Assembly: GCA_032718475.1 (NCBI GenBank) | Contig: JAUCBJ010000375.1 | Coordinates: 1-64,000 of the forward strand | DNA from: Nemertoderma westbladi | Lineage: Eukaryota; Xenacoelomorpha; Nemertodermatida; Nemertodermatidae | Direction of reading: 5' to 3' | Length of the DNA stretch: 64,000 bases | In this document: one piece after another, positions 44,021-59,460 of the stretch | How the letters are laid out: each line of letters opens with the position of its first letter | Numbering within the stretch: position 1 is the first letter of the stretch | The notes under the pieces: model-generated | Told to the model about the DNA's origin: nothing | Databases searched by the model: none | The model's input: the letters and a program-made list of their open reading frames with translations, nothing else | Made by a program: the position numbers and the translations under genes

Positions 44021-47000
44021 ATGTAAGGCTCAGCAAATACACCCATTAAAATAAATTAAGTCCTGCCCGTGTAAGGCTCAGCACATACATCCATTAAAAT
44101 AAATTAAGTCCTGCCCCTGTAAGGCTCAGCAGATACATCCATTAAAATAAATTAAGTCCTGCCCTTGTAAGGCTCAGCACATACACCCATTAATATAAAT
44201 TAAGTCCTGCCCGTGAAAGGCTCAGCACACACACCCATTAAAATAAATTAAGGCCCTCCCTTGTAAGGCTCAGCACATTCACACACCCATTAAAATAAAT
44301 TAAGGCCCTCCCTTGTAAGGCTCAGCACATTCACACACCCATTAAAATAAATTAAGGCCCTCCCTTGTAAGGCTCAGCACATACACCCATTAAAATAAAT
44401 TAAGTCCTGCCCGTGTAAGGCTCAGCACATACACCCATTAATATAAATTAAGGCCCTCCCTTGTAAGGCTCAGCACATACACCCATTAAAATAAATTAAG
44501 GCCCTCCCTTGTAAGGCTCAGCACATACACCCATTAAAATAAATTAAGTCCTGTCCCTGTAAGGCTCAGCACATACACCCATTAAAATAAATTAAGGCCC
44601 TCCCTTGTAAGGCTCAGCACATACACCCATTAAAATAAATTAAGGCCCTCCCTTGTAAGGCTCAGCACATACACCCATTAAAATAAATTAAGGCCCTCCC
44701 TTGTAAGGCTCAGCAGATACACCCATTAAAATAAATTAAGTCCTGTCCCTGTAAGGCTCAGCACATACACCCATTAAAATAAATTAAGGCCCTCCCTTGT
44801 AAGGCTCAGCACATACACCCATTAAAATAAATTAAGTCCTGTCCCTGTAAGGCTCAGCACATACACCCATTAAAATAAATTAAGGCCCTCCCTTGTAAGG
44901 CTCAGCACATACACCCATTAAAATAAATTAAGGCCCTCCCTTGTAAGGCTCAGCACATACACCCATTAAAATAAATTAAGGCCCTCCCTTGTAAGGCTCA
45001 GCAGATACACCCATTAAAATAAATTAAGTCCTGTCCCTGTAAGGCTCAGCACATACACCCATTAAAATAAATTAAGGCCCTCCCTTGTAAGGCTCAGCAC
45101 ATACACCCATTAATATAAATTAAGTCCTGCCCGTGAAAGGCTCAGCACACACACCCATTAAAATAAATTAAGGCCCTCCCTTGTAAGGCTCAGCACATTC
45201 ACACACCCATTAAAATAAATTAAGGCCCTCCCTTGTAAGGCTCAGCACATACACCCATTAAAATAAATTAAGGCCCTCCCTTGTAAGGCTCAGGATGTAC
45301 ACCCATTAAAATAAATTAAGGCCCTCCCTTGTAAGGCTCAGCACATACATCCATTAAAATAAATTAAGGCCCTCCCTTGTAAGGCTCAGCACATACATCC
45401 ATTAAAATAAATTAAGTCCTGCCCGTGTAAGGCTCAGCACATACACCCATTAAAATAAATTAAGGCCTGCCCGTGTAAGGCACAGCACATACACCCATTA
45501 ATATAAATTAAGGCCCTCCCTTGTAAGGCTCAGCACATACACCCATTAAAATAAATTAAGGCCCTCCCTTGTAAGGCTCAGCACATACACCCATTAAAAT
45601 AAATTAAGTCCTGTCCCTGTAAGGCTCAGCACATACACCCATTAAAATAAATTAAGGCCCTCCCTTGTAAGGCTCAGCACATACACCCATTAAAATAAAT
45701 TAAGGCCCTCCCTTGTAAGGCTCAGCACATACACCCATTAAAATAAATTAAGGCCCTCCCTTGTAAGGCTCAGCAGATACACCCATTAAAATAAATTAAG
45801 TCCTGTCCCTGTAAGGCTCAGCACATACACCCATTAAAATAAATTAAGGCCCTCCCTCCCTTGTAAGGCTCAGCACATACACCCATTAAAATAAATTAAG
45901 TCCTGTCCCTGTAAGGCTCAGCACATACACCCATTAAAATAAATTAAGGCCCTCCCTTGTAAGGCTCAGCACATTCACACACCCATTAAAATAAATTAAG
46001 GCCCTCCCTTGTAAGGCTCAGCACATTCACACACCCATTAAAATAAATTAAGGCCCTCCCTTGTAAGGCTCAGCACATACATCCATTAAAATAAATTAAG
46101 TCCTGCCCGTGTAAGGCTCAGCACATACACCCATTAAAATAAATTAAGGCCTGCCCGTGTAAGGCACAGCACATACACCCATTAATATAAATTAAGGCCC
46201 TCCCTTGTAAGGCTCAGCACATACACCCATTAAAATAAATTAAGGCCCTCCCTTGTAAGGCTCAGCAGATACATCCATTAAAATAAATTAAGTCCTGCCC
46301 GTGTAAGGCTCAGCACATACACCCATTAAAATAAATTAAGGCCCTCCCTTGTAAGGCTCAGCACATACACCCATTAAAATAAATTAAGGCCCTCCCTTGT
46401 AAGGCTCAGCACATACACCCATTAAAATAAATTAAGGCCTGCCCGTGTAAGGCTCAGCACACACACCCATTAAAATAAATTAAGTCCTGCCCGTGTAAGG
46501 CTCAGCACATACACCCATTAAAATAAATTAAGGCCCTCCCTTGTAAGGCTCAGCACATACATCCATTAAAATAAATTAAGGCCCTCCCTTGTAAGGCTCA
46601 GCACATACACCCATTAAAATAAATTAAGGCCCTCCCTTGTAAGGCTCAGCACATACACCCATTAAAATAAATTAAGGCCCTCCCTTGTAAGGCTCAGCAC
46701 ATACATCCATTAAAATAAATTAAGTCCTGCCCGTGTAAGGCTCAGCACATACACCCATTAAAATAAATTAAGGCCCTCCCTTGTAAGGCTCAGCACATAC
46801 ACCCATTAAAATAAATTAAGTCCTGCCCGTGTAAGGCTCAGCACATACACCCATTAAAATAAATTAAGGCCCTCCCTTGTAAGGCTCAGCACATACACCC
46901 ATTAAAATAAATTAAGGCCCTCCCTTGTAAGGCTCAGCACATACACCCATTAAAATAAATTAAGTCCTGCCCGTGTAAGGCTCAGCACATACACCCATTA

Positions 47001-50000
47001 AAATAAATTAAGGCCCTCCCTTGTAAGGCTCAGCACATACACCCATTAAAATAAATTAAGGCCCTCCCTTGTAAGGCTCAGCACATACACCCATTAAAAT
47101 AAATTAAGTCCTGCCCGTGTAAGGCTCAGCACATACATCCATTAAAATAAATTAAGTCCTGCCCGTGTAAGGCTCAGCACATACATCCATTAAAATAAAT
47201 TAAGTCCTGTCCCTGTAAGGCTCAGCACATACACCCATTAAAATAAATTAAGTCCTGCCCGTGTAAGGCTCAGCAGATACACCCATTAATATAAATTAAG
47301 TCCTGCCCGTGTAAGGCTCAGCAGATACATCCATTAAAATAAATTAAGTCCTGCCCTTGTAAGGCTCAGCACATACACCCATTAATATAAATTAAGGCCC
47401 TCCCTTGTAAGGCTCAGCACATACACCCATTAAAATAAATTAAGGCCCTCCCTTGTAAGGCTCAGCAGATACACCCATTAAAATAAATTAAGGCCCTCCC
47501 TTGTAAGGCTCAGCAGATACACCCATTAAAATAAATTAAGGCCCTCCCTTGTAAGGCTCAGCACATACATCCATTAAAATAAATTAAGTCCTGCCCCTGT
47601 AAGGCTCAGCACATACACCCATTAATATAAATTAAGGCCCTCCCTTGTAAGGCTCAGCACATACACCCATTAAAATAAATTAAGGCCCTCCCTTGTAAGG
47701 CTCAGCAGATACACCCATTAAAATAAATTAAGGCCCTCCCTTGTAAGGCTCAGCACATACACCCATTAAAATAAATTAAGGCCCTCCCTTGTAAGGCTCA
47801 GCACATACACCCATTAAAATAAATTAAGGCCCTCCCTTGTAAGGCTCAGCACATACACCCATTAAAATAAATTAAGGCCCTCCCTTGTAAGGCTCAGCAC
47901 ATACACCCATTAAAATAAATTAAGGCCCTCCCTTGTAAGGCTCAGCACATACACCCATTAAAATAAATTAAGTCCTGCCCGTGTAAGGCACAGCACATAC
48001 ACCCATTAATATAAATTAAGGCCCTCCCTTGTAAGGCTCAGCACATACATCCATTAAAATAAATTAAGGCCCTCCCTTGTAAGGCTCAGCACATACATCC
48101 ATTAATATAAATTAAGGCCCTCCCTTGTAAGGCTCAGCACATACACCCATTAAAATAAATTAAGTCCTGCCCCTGTAAGGCTCAGCACATACATCCATTA
48201 AAATAAATTAAGGCCCTCCCTTGTAAGGCTCAGCACATACATCCATTAATATAAATTAAGGCCCTCCCTTGTAAGGCTCAGCACATACATCCATTAATAT
48301 AAATTAAGGCCCTCCCTTGTAAGGCTCAGCACATACATCCATTAAAATAAATTAAGGCCCTCCCTTGTAAGGCTCAGCACATACATCCATTAATATAAAT
48401 TAAGGCCCTCCCTTGTAAGGCTCAGCACATACACCCATTAAAATAAATGAAGGCCTGCCCGTGTAAGGCTCAGCACATACACCCATTAAAATAAATTAAG
48501 GCCCTCCCTTGTAAGGCTCAGCACATACATCCATTAAAATAAATTAAGGCCCTCCCTTGTAAGGCTCAGCAGATACACCCATTAAAATAAATTAAGTCCT
48601 GCCCGTGTAAGGCTCAGCAGATACACCCATTAAAATAAATTAAGGCCCTCCCTTGTAAGGCTCAGCACATACATCCATTAAAATAAATTAAGTCCTACCC
48701 GGGTAAGGCTCAGCACATACACCCATTAAAATAAATTAAGGCCCTCCCTTGTAAGGCTCAGCACATACATCCATTAAAATAAATTAAGTCCTACCCGGGT
48801 AAGGCTCAGCACATACACCCATTAAAATAAATTAAGGCCCTCCCTTGTAAGGCTCAGCACATACACCCATTAAAATAAATTAAGTCCTGCCCGTGTAAGG
48901 CTCAGCACACACACCCATTAAAATAAATTAAGTCCTACCCGGGTAAGGCTCAGCACATACACCCATTAAAATAAATTAAGGCCCTCCCTTGTAAGGCTCA
49001 GCACATACATCCATTAAAATAAATTAAGTCCTACCCGGGTAAGGCTCAGCACATACACCCATTAAAATAAATTAAGGCCCTCCCTTGTAAGGCTCAGCAC
49101 ATACATCCATTAAAATAAATTAAGTCCTACCCGGGTAAGGCTCAGCACATACACCCATTAAAATAAATTAAGGCCCTCCCTTGTAAGGCTCAGCAGATAC
49201 ACCCATTAAAATAAATTAAGTCCTGCCCGTGTAAGGCACAGCACATACACCCATTAAAATATATTAAGGCCCTCCCTTGTAAGGCTCAGCAGATACACCC
49301 ATTAAAATAAATTAAGTCCTGCCCGTGTAAGGCTCAGCAGATACACCCATTAAAATAAATTAAGGCCCTCCCTTGTAAGGCTCAGCACATACATCCATTA
49401 AAATAAATTAAGGCCCTCCCTTGTAAGGCTCAGCACATACACCCATTAAAATAAATTAAGTCCTGCCCCTGTAAGGCTCAGCACATACACCCATTAATAT
49501 AAATTAAGGCCCTCCCTTGTAAGGCACAGCACATACACCCATTAAAATAAATTAAGGCCCTCCCTTGTAAGGCTCAGCAGATACACCCATTAAAATAAAT
49601 TAAGTCCTGCCCGTGTAAGGCTCAGCACATACACCCATTAAAATAAATTAAGGCCCTCCCTTGTAAGGCACAGCACATACACCCATTAAAATAAATTAAG
49701 GCCCTCCCTTGTAAGGCTCAGCAGATACACCCATTAAAATAAATTAAGGCCCTCCCTTGTAAGGCTCAGCAGATACACCCATTAAAATAAATTAAGTCCT
49801 GCCCTTGTAAGGCACAGCACACACACCCATTAAAATAAATTAAGTCCTGCCCGTGTAAGGCTCAGCACATACACCCATTAAAATAAATTAAGGCCCTCCC
49901 TTGTAAGGCTCAGCACATACACCCATTAATATAAATTAAGGCCTGCCCCTGTAAGGCTCAGCACATACACCCATTCAAATAAATTAAGGCCCTCCCTTGT

Positions 50001-53000
50001 AAGGCTCAGCACATACACCCATTAAAATAAATTAAGGCCCTCCCTTGTAAGGCTCAGCACATACATCCATTAAAATAAATTAAGGCCTGCCCGTGTAAGG
50101 CTCAGCACATACACCCATTAAAATAAATTAAGGCCCTCCCTTGTAAGGCTCAGGATGTACACCCATTAAAATAAATTAAGGCCCTCCCTTGTAAGGCTCA
50201 GCACATACATCCATTAAAATAAATTAAGGCCCTCCCTTGTAAGGCTCAGCACATACATCCATTAAAATAAATTAAGGCCTGCCCGTGTAAGGCTCAGCAC
50301 ATACACCCATTAAAATAAATTAAGGCCCTCCCTTGTAAGGCTCAGCACATACACCCATTAATATAAATTAAGGCCCTCCCTTGTAAGGCTCAGGATGTAC
50401 ACCCATTAAAATAAATTAAGGCCCTCCCTTGTAAGGCTCAGCACATACATCCATTAAAATAAATTAAGGCCCTCCCTTGTAAGGCTCAGCACATACATCC
50501 ATTAAAATAAATTAAGGCCTGCCCGTGTAAGGCTCAGCACATACACCCATTAAAATAAATTAAGGCCCTCCCTTGTAAGGCTCAGCACATACACCCATTA
50601 ATATAAATTAAGGCCTGCCCTTGTAAGGCTCAGCACATACACCCATTAAAATAAATTAAGTCCTGCCCGTGTAAGGCTCAGCACATACACCCATTAAAAT
50701 AAATTAAGGCCCTCCCTTGTAAGGCTCAGCACATACACCCATTAAAATAAATTAAGGCCTGCCCTTGTAAGGCTCAGCACATACACCCATTAAAATAAAT
50801 TAAGTCCTGCCCGTGTAAGGCTCAGCACATACACCCATTAAAATAAATTAAGGCCCTCCCTTGTAAGGCTCAGCACATACACCCATTAAAATAAATTAAG
50901 GCCTGCCCTTGTAAGGCTCAGCACATACACCCATTAAAATAAATTAAGGCCTGCCCGTGTAAGGCTCAGCACATACACCCATTAAAATAAATTAAGGCCC
51001 TCCCTTGTAAGGCTCAGCACATACACCCATTAATATAAATTAAGGCCTGCCCTTGTAAGGCTCAGCACATACACCCATTAAAATAAATTAAGGCCTGCCC
51101 TTGTAAGGCTCAGCACATACACCCATTAAAATAAATTAAGTCCTGCCCGTGTAAGGCTCAGCACATACACCCATTAAAATAAATTAAGGCCCTCCCTTGT
51201 AAGGCTCAGCACATACACCCATTAATATAAATTAAGGCCTGCCCTTGTAAGGCTCAGCACATACACCCATTAAAATAAATTAAGGCCCTCCCTTGTAAGG
51301 CTCAGCAGATACACCCATTAAAATAAATTAAGGCCTGCCCGTGTAAGGCTCAGCACATACACCCATTAAAATAAATTAAGGCCCTCCCTTGTAAGGCTCA
51401 GCACATACACCCATTAATATAAATTAAGGCCTGCCCTTGTAAGGCTCAGCACATACACCCATTAAAATAAATTAAGGCCTGCCCGTGTAAGGCTCAGCAC
51501 ATACACCCATTAAAATAAATTAAGGCCCTCCCTTGTAAGGCTCAGCACATACACCCATTAAAATAAATTAAGGCCCTCCCTTGTAAGGCTCAGGATGTAC
51601 ACCCATTAAAATAAATTAAGGCCCTCCCTTGTAAGGCTCAGCACATACATCCATTAAAATAAATTAAGGCCCTCCCTTGTAAGGCTCAGCACATACATCC
51701 ATTAAAATAAATTAAGGCCTGCCCGTGTAAGGCTCAGCACATACACCCATTAAAATAAATTAAGGCCCTCCCTTGTAAGGCTCAGCACATACACCCATTA
51801 ATATAAATTAAGGCCTGCCCTTGTAAGGCTCAGCACATACACCCATTAAAATAAATTAAGTCCTGCCCGTGTAAGGCTCAGCACATACACCCATTAAAAT
51901 AAATTAAGGCCCTCCCTTGTAAGGCTCAGCACATACACCCATTAAAATAAATTAAGGCCCTCCCTTGTAAGGCTCAGCACATACATCCATTAAAATAAAT
52001 TAAGGCCTGCCCGTGTAAGGCTCAGCACATACATCCATTAAAATAAATTAAGGCCCTCCCTTGTAAGGCTCAGCACATACATCCATTAAAATAAATTAAG
52101 GCCTGCCCGTGTAAGGCTCAGCACATACATCCATTAAAATAAATTAAGGCCTGCCCGTGTAAGGCTCAGCACATACATCCATTAAAATAAATTAAGGCCC
52201 TCCCTTGTAAGGCTCAGCACATACATCCATTAAAATAAATTAAGGCCTGCCCGTGTAAGGCTCAGCACATACATCCATTAAAATAAATTAAGTCCTGCCC
52301 GTGTAAGGCTCAGCACATACACCCATTAAAATAAATTAAGGCCCTCCCTTGTAAGGCTCAGCACATACACCCATTAAAATAAATTAAGGCCTACCCGGGT
52401 AAGGCTCAGCACATACACCCATTAAAATAAATTAAGTCCTGCCCGTGTAAGGCTCAGCACATACACCCATTAAAATAAATTAAGGCCTGCCCGTGTAAGG
52501 CTCAGCACATACACCCATTAAAATAAATTAAGTCCTACCCGGGTAAGGCTCAGCACATACACCCATTAAAATAAATTAAGTCCTGCCCGTGTAAGGCTCA
52601 GCACATACACCCATTAAAATAAATTAAGGCCCTCCCTTGTAAGGCTCAGCAGATACACCCATTAAAATAAATTAAGGCCCTCCCTTGTAAGGCTCAGCAG
52701 ATACACCCATTAAAATAAATTAAGGCCCTCCCTTGTAAGGCTCAGCACATACACCCATTAAAATAAATTAAGGCCCTCCCTTGTAAGGCTCAGCACATAC
52801 ACCCATTAAAATAAATTAAGGCCCTCCCTTGTAAGGCTCAGCAGATACACCCATTAAAATAAATTAAGGCCCTCCCTTGTAAGGCTCAGCACATACACCC
52901 ATTAAAATAAATTAAGGCCCTCCCTTGTAAGGCTCAGCACATACACCCATTAAAATAAATTAAGGCCCTCCCTTGTAAGGCTCAGCACATACACCCATTA

Positions 53001-56000
53001 AAATAAATTAAGTCCTGCCCGTGTAAGGCTCAGCACATACATCCATTAAAATAAATTAAGGCCCTCCCTTGTAAGGCTCAGCACATACATCCATTAAAAT
53101 AAATTAAGGCCTGCCCGTGTAAGGCTCAGCACATACACCCATTAAAATAAATTAAGTCCTGCCCGTGTAAGGCTCAGCACATACACCCATTAAAATAAAT
53201 TAAGGCCCTCCCTTGTAAGGCTCAGCACATACACCCATTAAAATAAATTAAGGCCTACCCGGGTAAGGCTCAGCACATACACCCATTAAAATAAATTAAG
53301 TCCTGCCCGTGTAAGGCTCAGCACATACACCCATTAAAATAAATTAAGTCCTGCCCGTGTAAGGCTCAGCACATACACCCATTAAAATAAATTAAGGCCT
53401 GCCCGTGTAAGGCTCAGCACATACACCCATTAAAATAAATTAAGGCCCTCCCTTGTAAGGCTCAGCACATACACCCATTAAAATAAATTAAGTCCTGCCC
53501 GTGTAAGGCTCAGCACATACACCCATTAAAATAAATTAAGGCCTGCCCGTGTAAGGCTCAGCACATACACCCATTAAAATAAATTAAGGCCCTCCCTTGT
53601 AAGGCTCAGCACATACACCCATTAAAATAAATTAAGTCCTGCCCGTGTAAGGCTCAGCACATACACCCATTAAAATAAATTAAGTCCTGCCCGTGTAAGG
53701 CTCAGCAGATACACCCATTAAAATAAATTAAGGCCCTCCCTTGTAAGGCTCAGCACATACACCCATTAAAATAAATTAAGTCCTGCCCGTGTAAGGCTCA
53801 GCACATACACCCATTAAAATAAATTAAGTCCTGCCCGTGTAAGGCTCAGCAGATACACCCATTAAAATAAATTAAGTCCTGCCCGTGTAAGGCACAGCAC
53901 ATACACCCATTAAAATAAATTAAGGCCTGCCCGTGTAAGGCTCAGCACATACACCCATTAAAATAAATTAAGGCCCTCCCTTGTAAGGCTCAGCACATAC
54001 ACCCATTAAAATAAATTAAGGCCCTCCCTTGTAAGGCTCAGCAGATACACCCATTAAAATATATTAAGGCCCTCCCTTGTAAGGCTCAGCACATACATCC
54101 ATTAAAATATATTAAGGCCCTCCCTTGTAAGGCTCAGCAGATACATCCATTAAAATAAATTAAGTCCTGCCCGTGTAAGGCTCAGCACATACACCCATTA
54201 AAATAAATTAAGGCCCTCCCTTGTAAGGCTCAGCACATACATCCATTAAAATATATTAAGGCCCTCCCTTGTAAGGCTCAGCAGATACACCCATTAATAT
54301 AAATTAAGTCCTGCCCGTGTAAGGCACAGCACATACACCCATTAAAATAAATTAAGGCCCTCCCTTGTAAGGCTCAGCAAGTAAACCCATTAAAATAAAT
54401 TAAGGCCCTCCCTTGTAAGGCTCAGCAGATACACCCATTAATATAAATTAAGTCCTGCCCGTGTAAGGCACAGCACATACACCCATTAAAATAAATTAAG
54501 GCCCTCCCTTGTAAGGCTCAGCAAGTAAACCCATTAAAATAAATTAAGGCCCTCCCTTGTAAGGCTCAGCACATACATCCATTAAAATAAATTAAGGCCC
54601 TCCCTTGTAAGGCACAGCACATACATCCATTAAAATAAATTAAGGCCTGCCCGTGTAAGGCTCAGCACATACACCCATTAAAATAAATTAAGGCCCTCCC
54701 TTGTAAGGCTCAGCAAGTAAACCCATTAAAATAAATTAAGGCCCTCCCTTGTAAGGCTCAGCAGATACACCCATTAAAATAAATTAAGGCCCTCCCTTGT
54801 AAGGCTCAGCACATACATCCATTAAAATATATTAAGGCCCTCCCTTGTAAGGCTCAGCACATACATCCATTAAAATAAATTAAGGCCCTCCCTTGTAAGG
54901 CTCAGCAGATACACCCATTAAAATAAATTAAGGCCCTCCCTTGTAAGGCTCAGCACATACATCCATTAAAATATATTAAGGCCCTCCCTTGTAAGGCTCA
55001 GCACATACACCCATTAATATAAATTAAGTCCTGCCCGTGTAAGGCTCAGCACATACACCCATTAAAATAAATTAAGTCCTGCCCGTGTAAGGCTCAGCAC
55101 ATACACCCATTAAAATATATTAAGGCCCTCCCTTGTAAGGCTCAGCAGATACACCCATTAATATAAATTAAGTCCTGTCCCTGTAAGGCTCAGCACATAC
55201 ACCCATTAAAATAAATTAAGGCCCTCCCTTGTAAGGCTCAGCACATACACCCATTAATATAAATTAAGTCCTGTCCCTGTAAGGCTCAGCACATACACCC
55301 ATTAAAATAAATTAAGGCCCTCCCTTGTAAGGCTCAGCACATACACCCATTAAAATAAATTAAGGCCCTCCCTTGTAAGGCTCAGCACATACATCCATTA
55401 AAATAAATTAAGGCCTGCCCGTGTAAGGCTCAGCACATACACCCATTAAAATAAATTAAGTCCTGCCCGTGTAAGGCACAGCACATACACCCATTAATAT
55501 AAATTAAGTCCTGTCCCTGTAAGGCTCAGCACATACACCCATTAAAATAAATTAAGGCCCTCCCTTGTAAGGCTCAGCACATACACCCATTAAAATAAAT
55601 TAAGGCCCTCCCTTGTAAGGCTCAGCACATACATCCATTAAAATAAATTAAGGCCTGCCCGTGTAAGGCTCAGCACATACACCCATTAAAATAAATTAAG
55701 GCCTGCCCGTGTAAGGCTCAGCACATACATCCATTAAAACAAATTAAGGCCCTCCCTTGTAAGGCTCAGCAAGTAAACCCATTAAAATAAATTAAGGCCC
55801 TCCCTTGTAAGGCTCAGCACATACACCCATTAAAATAAATTAAGGCCCTCCCTTGTAAGGCTCAGCACATACATCCATTAAAATAAATTAAGGCCTGCCC
55901 GTGTAAGGCTCAGCACATACACCCATTAAAATAAATTAAGGCCCTCCCTTGTAAGGCTCAGCACATACACCCATTAAAATAAATTAAGTCCTGCCCGTGT

Positions 56001-56329
56001 AAGGCTCAGCACATACACCCATTAAAATAAATTAAGGCCCTCCCTTGTAAGGCTCAGCACATACATCCATTAAAATAAATTAAGGCCTGCCCGTGTAAGG
56101 CTCAGCACATACATCCATTAAAATAAATTAAGGCCTGCCCGTGTAAGGCTCAGCACATACACCCATTAAAATAAATTAAGGCCCTCCCTTGTAAGGCTCA
56201 GCACATACATCCATTAAAATAAATTAAGGCCTGCCCGTGTAAGGCTCAGCACATACACCCATTAAAATAAATTAAGGCCTGCCCGTGTAAGGCTCAGCAC
56301 ATACATCCATTAAAATAAATTAAGGCCCT

Positions 56330-57370
56330 CCCGTGTAAGGCTCAGCATGTACACCCCTTAAAATAAATTAAGGCCCTCCCTTGTAAGGCTCAGCATGTAG
56401 ACCCATTAAAATAAATTAAGGCCCTCCCTTGTAAGGCTCAGCATGTAGACCCATTAAAATAAATTAAGGCCCTCCCTTGTAAGGCTCAGCATGTAGACCC
56501 ATTAAAATAAATTAAGGCCCTCCCTTGTAAGGCTCAGCATGTAGACCCATTAAAATAAATTAAGGCCCTCCCTTGTAAGGCTCAGCATGTAGACCCATTA
56601 AAATAAATTAAGGCCCTCCCTTGTAAGGCTCAGCATGTACACCCCTTAAAATAAATTAAGGCCCTCCCTTGTAAGGCTCAGCAGATACATCCATTAAAAT
56701 AAATTAAGTCCTGCCCCTGTAAGGCTCAGCACATACACCCATTAAAATAAATTAAGGCCCTCCCTTGTAAGGCACAGCAGATACACCCATTAAAATAAAT
56801 TAAGGCCCTCCCTTGTAAGGCTCAGCATGTAGACCCATTAAAATAAATTAAGGCCCTCCCTTGTAAGGCTCAGCATGTAGACCCATTAAAATAAATTAAG
56901 GCCCTCCCTTGTAAGGCTCAGCATGTAGACCCATTAAAATAAATTAAGGCCCTCCCTTGTAAGGCTCAGCACATACACCCATTAAAATAAATTAAGGCCC
57001 TCCCTTGTAAGGCTCAGCATGTAGACCCATTAAAATAAATTAAGGCCCTCCCTTGTAAGGCTCAGCATGTAGACCCATTAAAATAAATTAAGGCCCTCCC
57101 TTGTAAGGCTCAGCATGTAGACCCATTAAAATAAATTAAGTCCTGCCCGTGTAAGGCACAGCACATACACCCCTTAAAATAAATTAAGGCCCTCCCTTGT
57201 AAGGCTCAGCATGTAGACCCATTAAAATAAATTAAGGCCCTCCCTTGTAAGGCTCAGCATGTAGACCCATTAAAATAAATTAAGGCCCTCCCTTGTAAGG
57301 CTCAGCATGTAGACCCATTAAAATAAATTAAGTCCTGCCCGTGTAAGGCACAGCACATACACCCCTTAAA
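56330..57370 (+). repeat. Satellite block E: CATGTAGACCC homogenised block
   Basis: CAGCATGTAGACCC monomers occur in near-identical runs (56390-56600, 56820-56940, 57010-57130, 57200-57320). Elsewhere I saw this variant only once, near 20411. A recent local amplification. Confidence 0.8.
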
Positions 57371-58279
57371 ATAAATTAAGGCCCTCCCTTGTAAGGCTCA
57401 GCACATTCACACACCCATTAAAATAAATTAAGGCCCTCCCTTGTAAGGCTCAGCAGATACATCCATTAAAATAAATTAAGTCCTGCCCCTGTAAGGCTCA
57501 GCACATACACCCATTAAAATAAATTAAGTCCTGCCCGTGTAAGGCTCAGCACATACACCCATTAAAATAAATTAAGGCCCTCCCTTGTAAGGCTCAGCAC
57601 ATACACCCATTAATATAAATTAAGGCCTGCCCGTGTAAGGCTCAGCACATACACCCATTAAAATAAATTAAGTCCTGCCCGTGTAAGGCTCAGCACATAC
57701 ACCCATTAAAATAAATTAAGGCCCTCCCTTGTAAGGCTCAGCACATACACCCATTAATATAAATTAAGGCCTGCCCGTGTAAGGCTCAGCACATACACCC
57801 ATTAAAATAAATTAAGTCCTGCCCGTGTAAGGCACAGCACATACACCCATTAAAATAAATTAAGGCCCTCCCTTGTAAGGCTCAGCACATACACCCATTA
57901 ATATAAATTAAGGCCCTCCCTTGTAAGGCTCAGCACATACACCCATTAAAATAAATTAAGGCCCTCCCTTGTAAGGCTCAGCACATACACCCATTAATAT
58001 AAATTAAGGCCCTCCCTTGTAAGGCTCAGCACATACACCCATTAAAATAAATTAAGGCCCTCCCTTGTAAGGCACAGCACATACACCCATTAAAATAAAT
58101 TAAGGCCCTCCCTTGTAAGGCTCAGCACATACACCCATTAATATAAATTAAGGCCCTCCCTTGTAAGGCTCAGCACATACACCCATTAAAATAAATTAAG
58201 GCCCTCCCTTGTAAGGCTCAGCACATACACCCATTAATATAAATTAAGGCCCTCCCTTGTAAGGCTCAGCACATACACC

Positions 58280-59460
58280 CATTAAAATAAATTAAGGCCC
58301 TCCCTTGTAAGGCTCAGCACATTCACACACCCATTAAAATAAATTAAGTCCTGCCCGTGTAAGGCTCAGCACATACACCCATTAAAATAAATTAAGTCCT
58401 GCCCTTGTAAGGCTCAGCACATACACCCATTAAAATAAATTAAGGCCCTCCCTTGTAAGGCTCAGCACATTCACACACCCATTAAAATAAATTAAGGCCC
58501 TCCCTTGTAAGGCTCAGCACATACATACATTAATATAAATTAAGTCCTGCCCGTGTAAGGCTCAGCAGATACACCCATTAAAATAAATTAAGTCCTGCCC
58601 TTGTAAGGCTCAGCACATACACCCATTAAAATAAATTAAGGCCCTCCCTTGTAAGGCTCAGCACATTCACACACCCATTAAAATAAATTAAGGCCCTCCC
58701 TTGTAAGGCTCAGCACATACACCCATTAAAATAAATTAAGTCCTGCCCGTGTAAGGCTCAGCAGATACACCCATTAAAATAAATTAAGTCCTGCCCTTGT
58801 AAGGCTCAGCACATACACCCATTAAAATAAATTAAGGCCCTCCCTTGTAAGGCTCAGCACATTCACACACCCATTAAAATAAATTAAGGCCCTCCCTTGT
58901 AAGGCTCAGCACATACATACATTAATATAAATTAAGTCCTGCCCGTGTAAGGCTCAGCAGATACACCCATTAAAATAAATTAAGTCCTGCCCTTGTAAGG
59001 CTCAGCACATACACCCATTAAAATAAATTAAGGCCCTCCCTTGTAAGGCTCAGCACATTCACACACCCATTAAAATAAATTAAGGCCCTCCCTTGTAAGG
59101 CTCAGCACATACATACATTAATATAAATTAAGTCCTGCCCGTGTAAGGCTCAGCAGATACACCCATTAAAATAAATTAAGTCCTGCCCTTGTAAGGCTCA
59201 GCACATACACCCATTAAAATAAATTAAGGCCCTCCCTTGTAAGGCTCAGCACATTCACACACCCATTAAAATAAATTAAGGCCCTCCCTTGTAAGGCTCA
59301 GCACATACATACATTAATATAAATTAAGTCCTGCCCGTGTAAGGCTCAGCAGATACACCCATTAAAATAAATTAAGTCCTGCCCTTGTAAGGCTCAGCAC
59401 ATACACCCATTAAAATAAATTAAGGCCCTCCCTTGTAAGGCTCAGCACATTCACACACCC
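58280..59460 (+). repeat. 196-bp higher-order repeat, six copies
   Basis: The +4 monomer (CACATTCACACACCC) recurs at 58466, 58662, 58858, 59054, 59250 and 59446, exactly 196 bp apart. This equals four monomers, one of them 52 bp long. Units carry a fixed order of variants, including CATACATACATTAATA in most copies. Confidence 0.9.
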
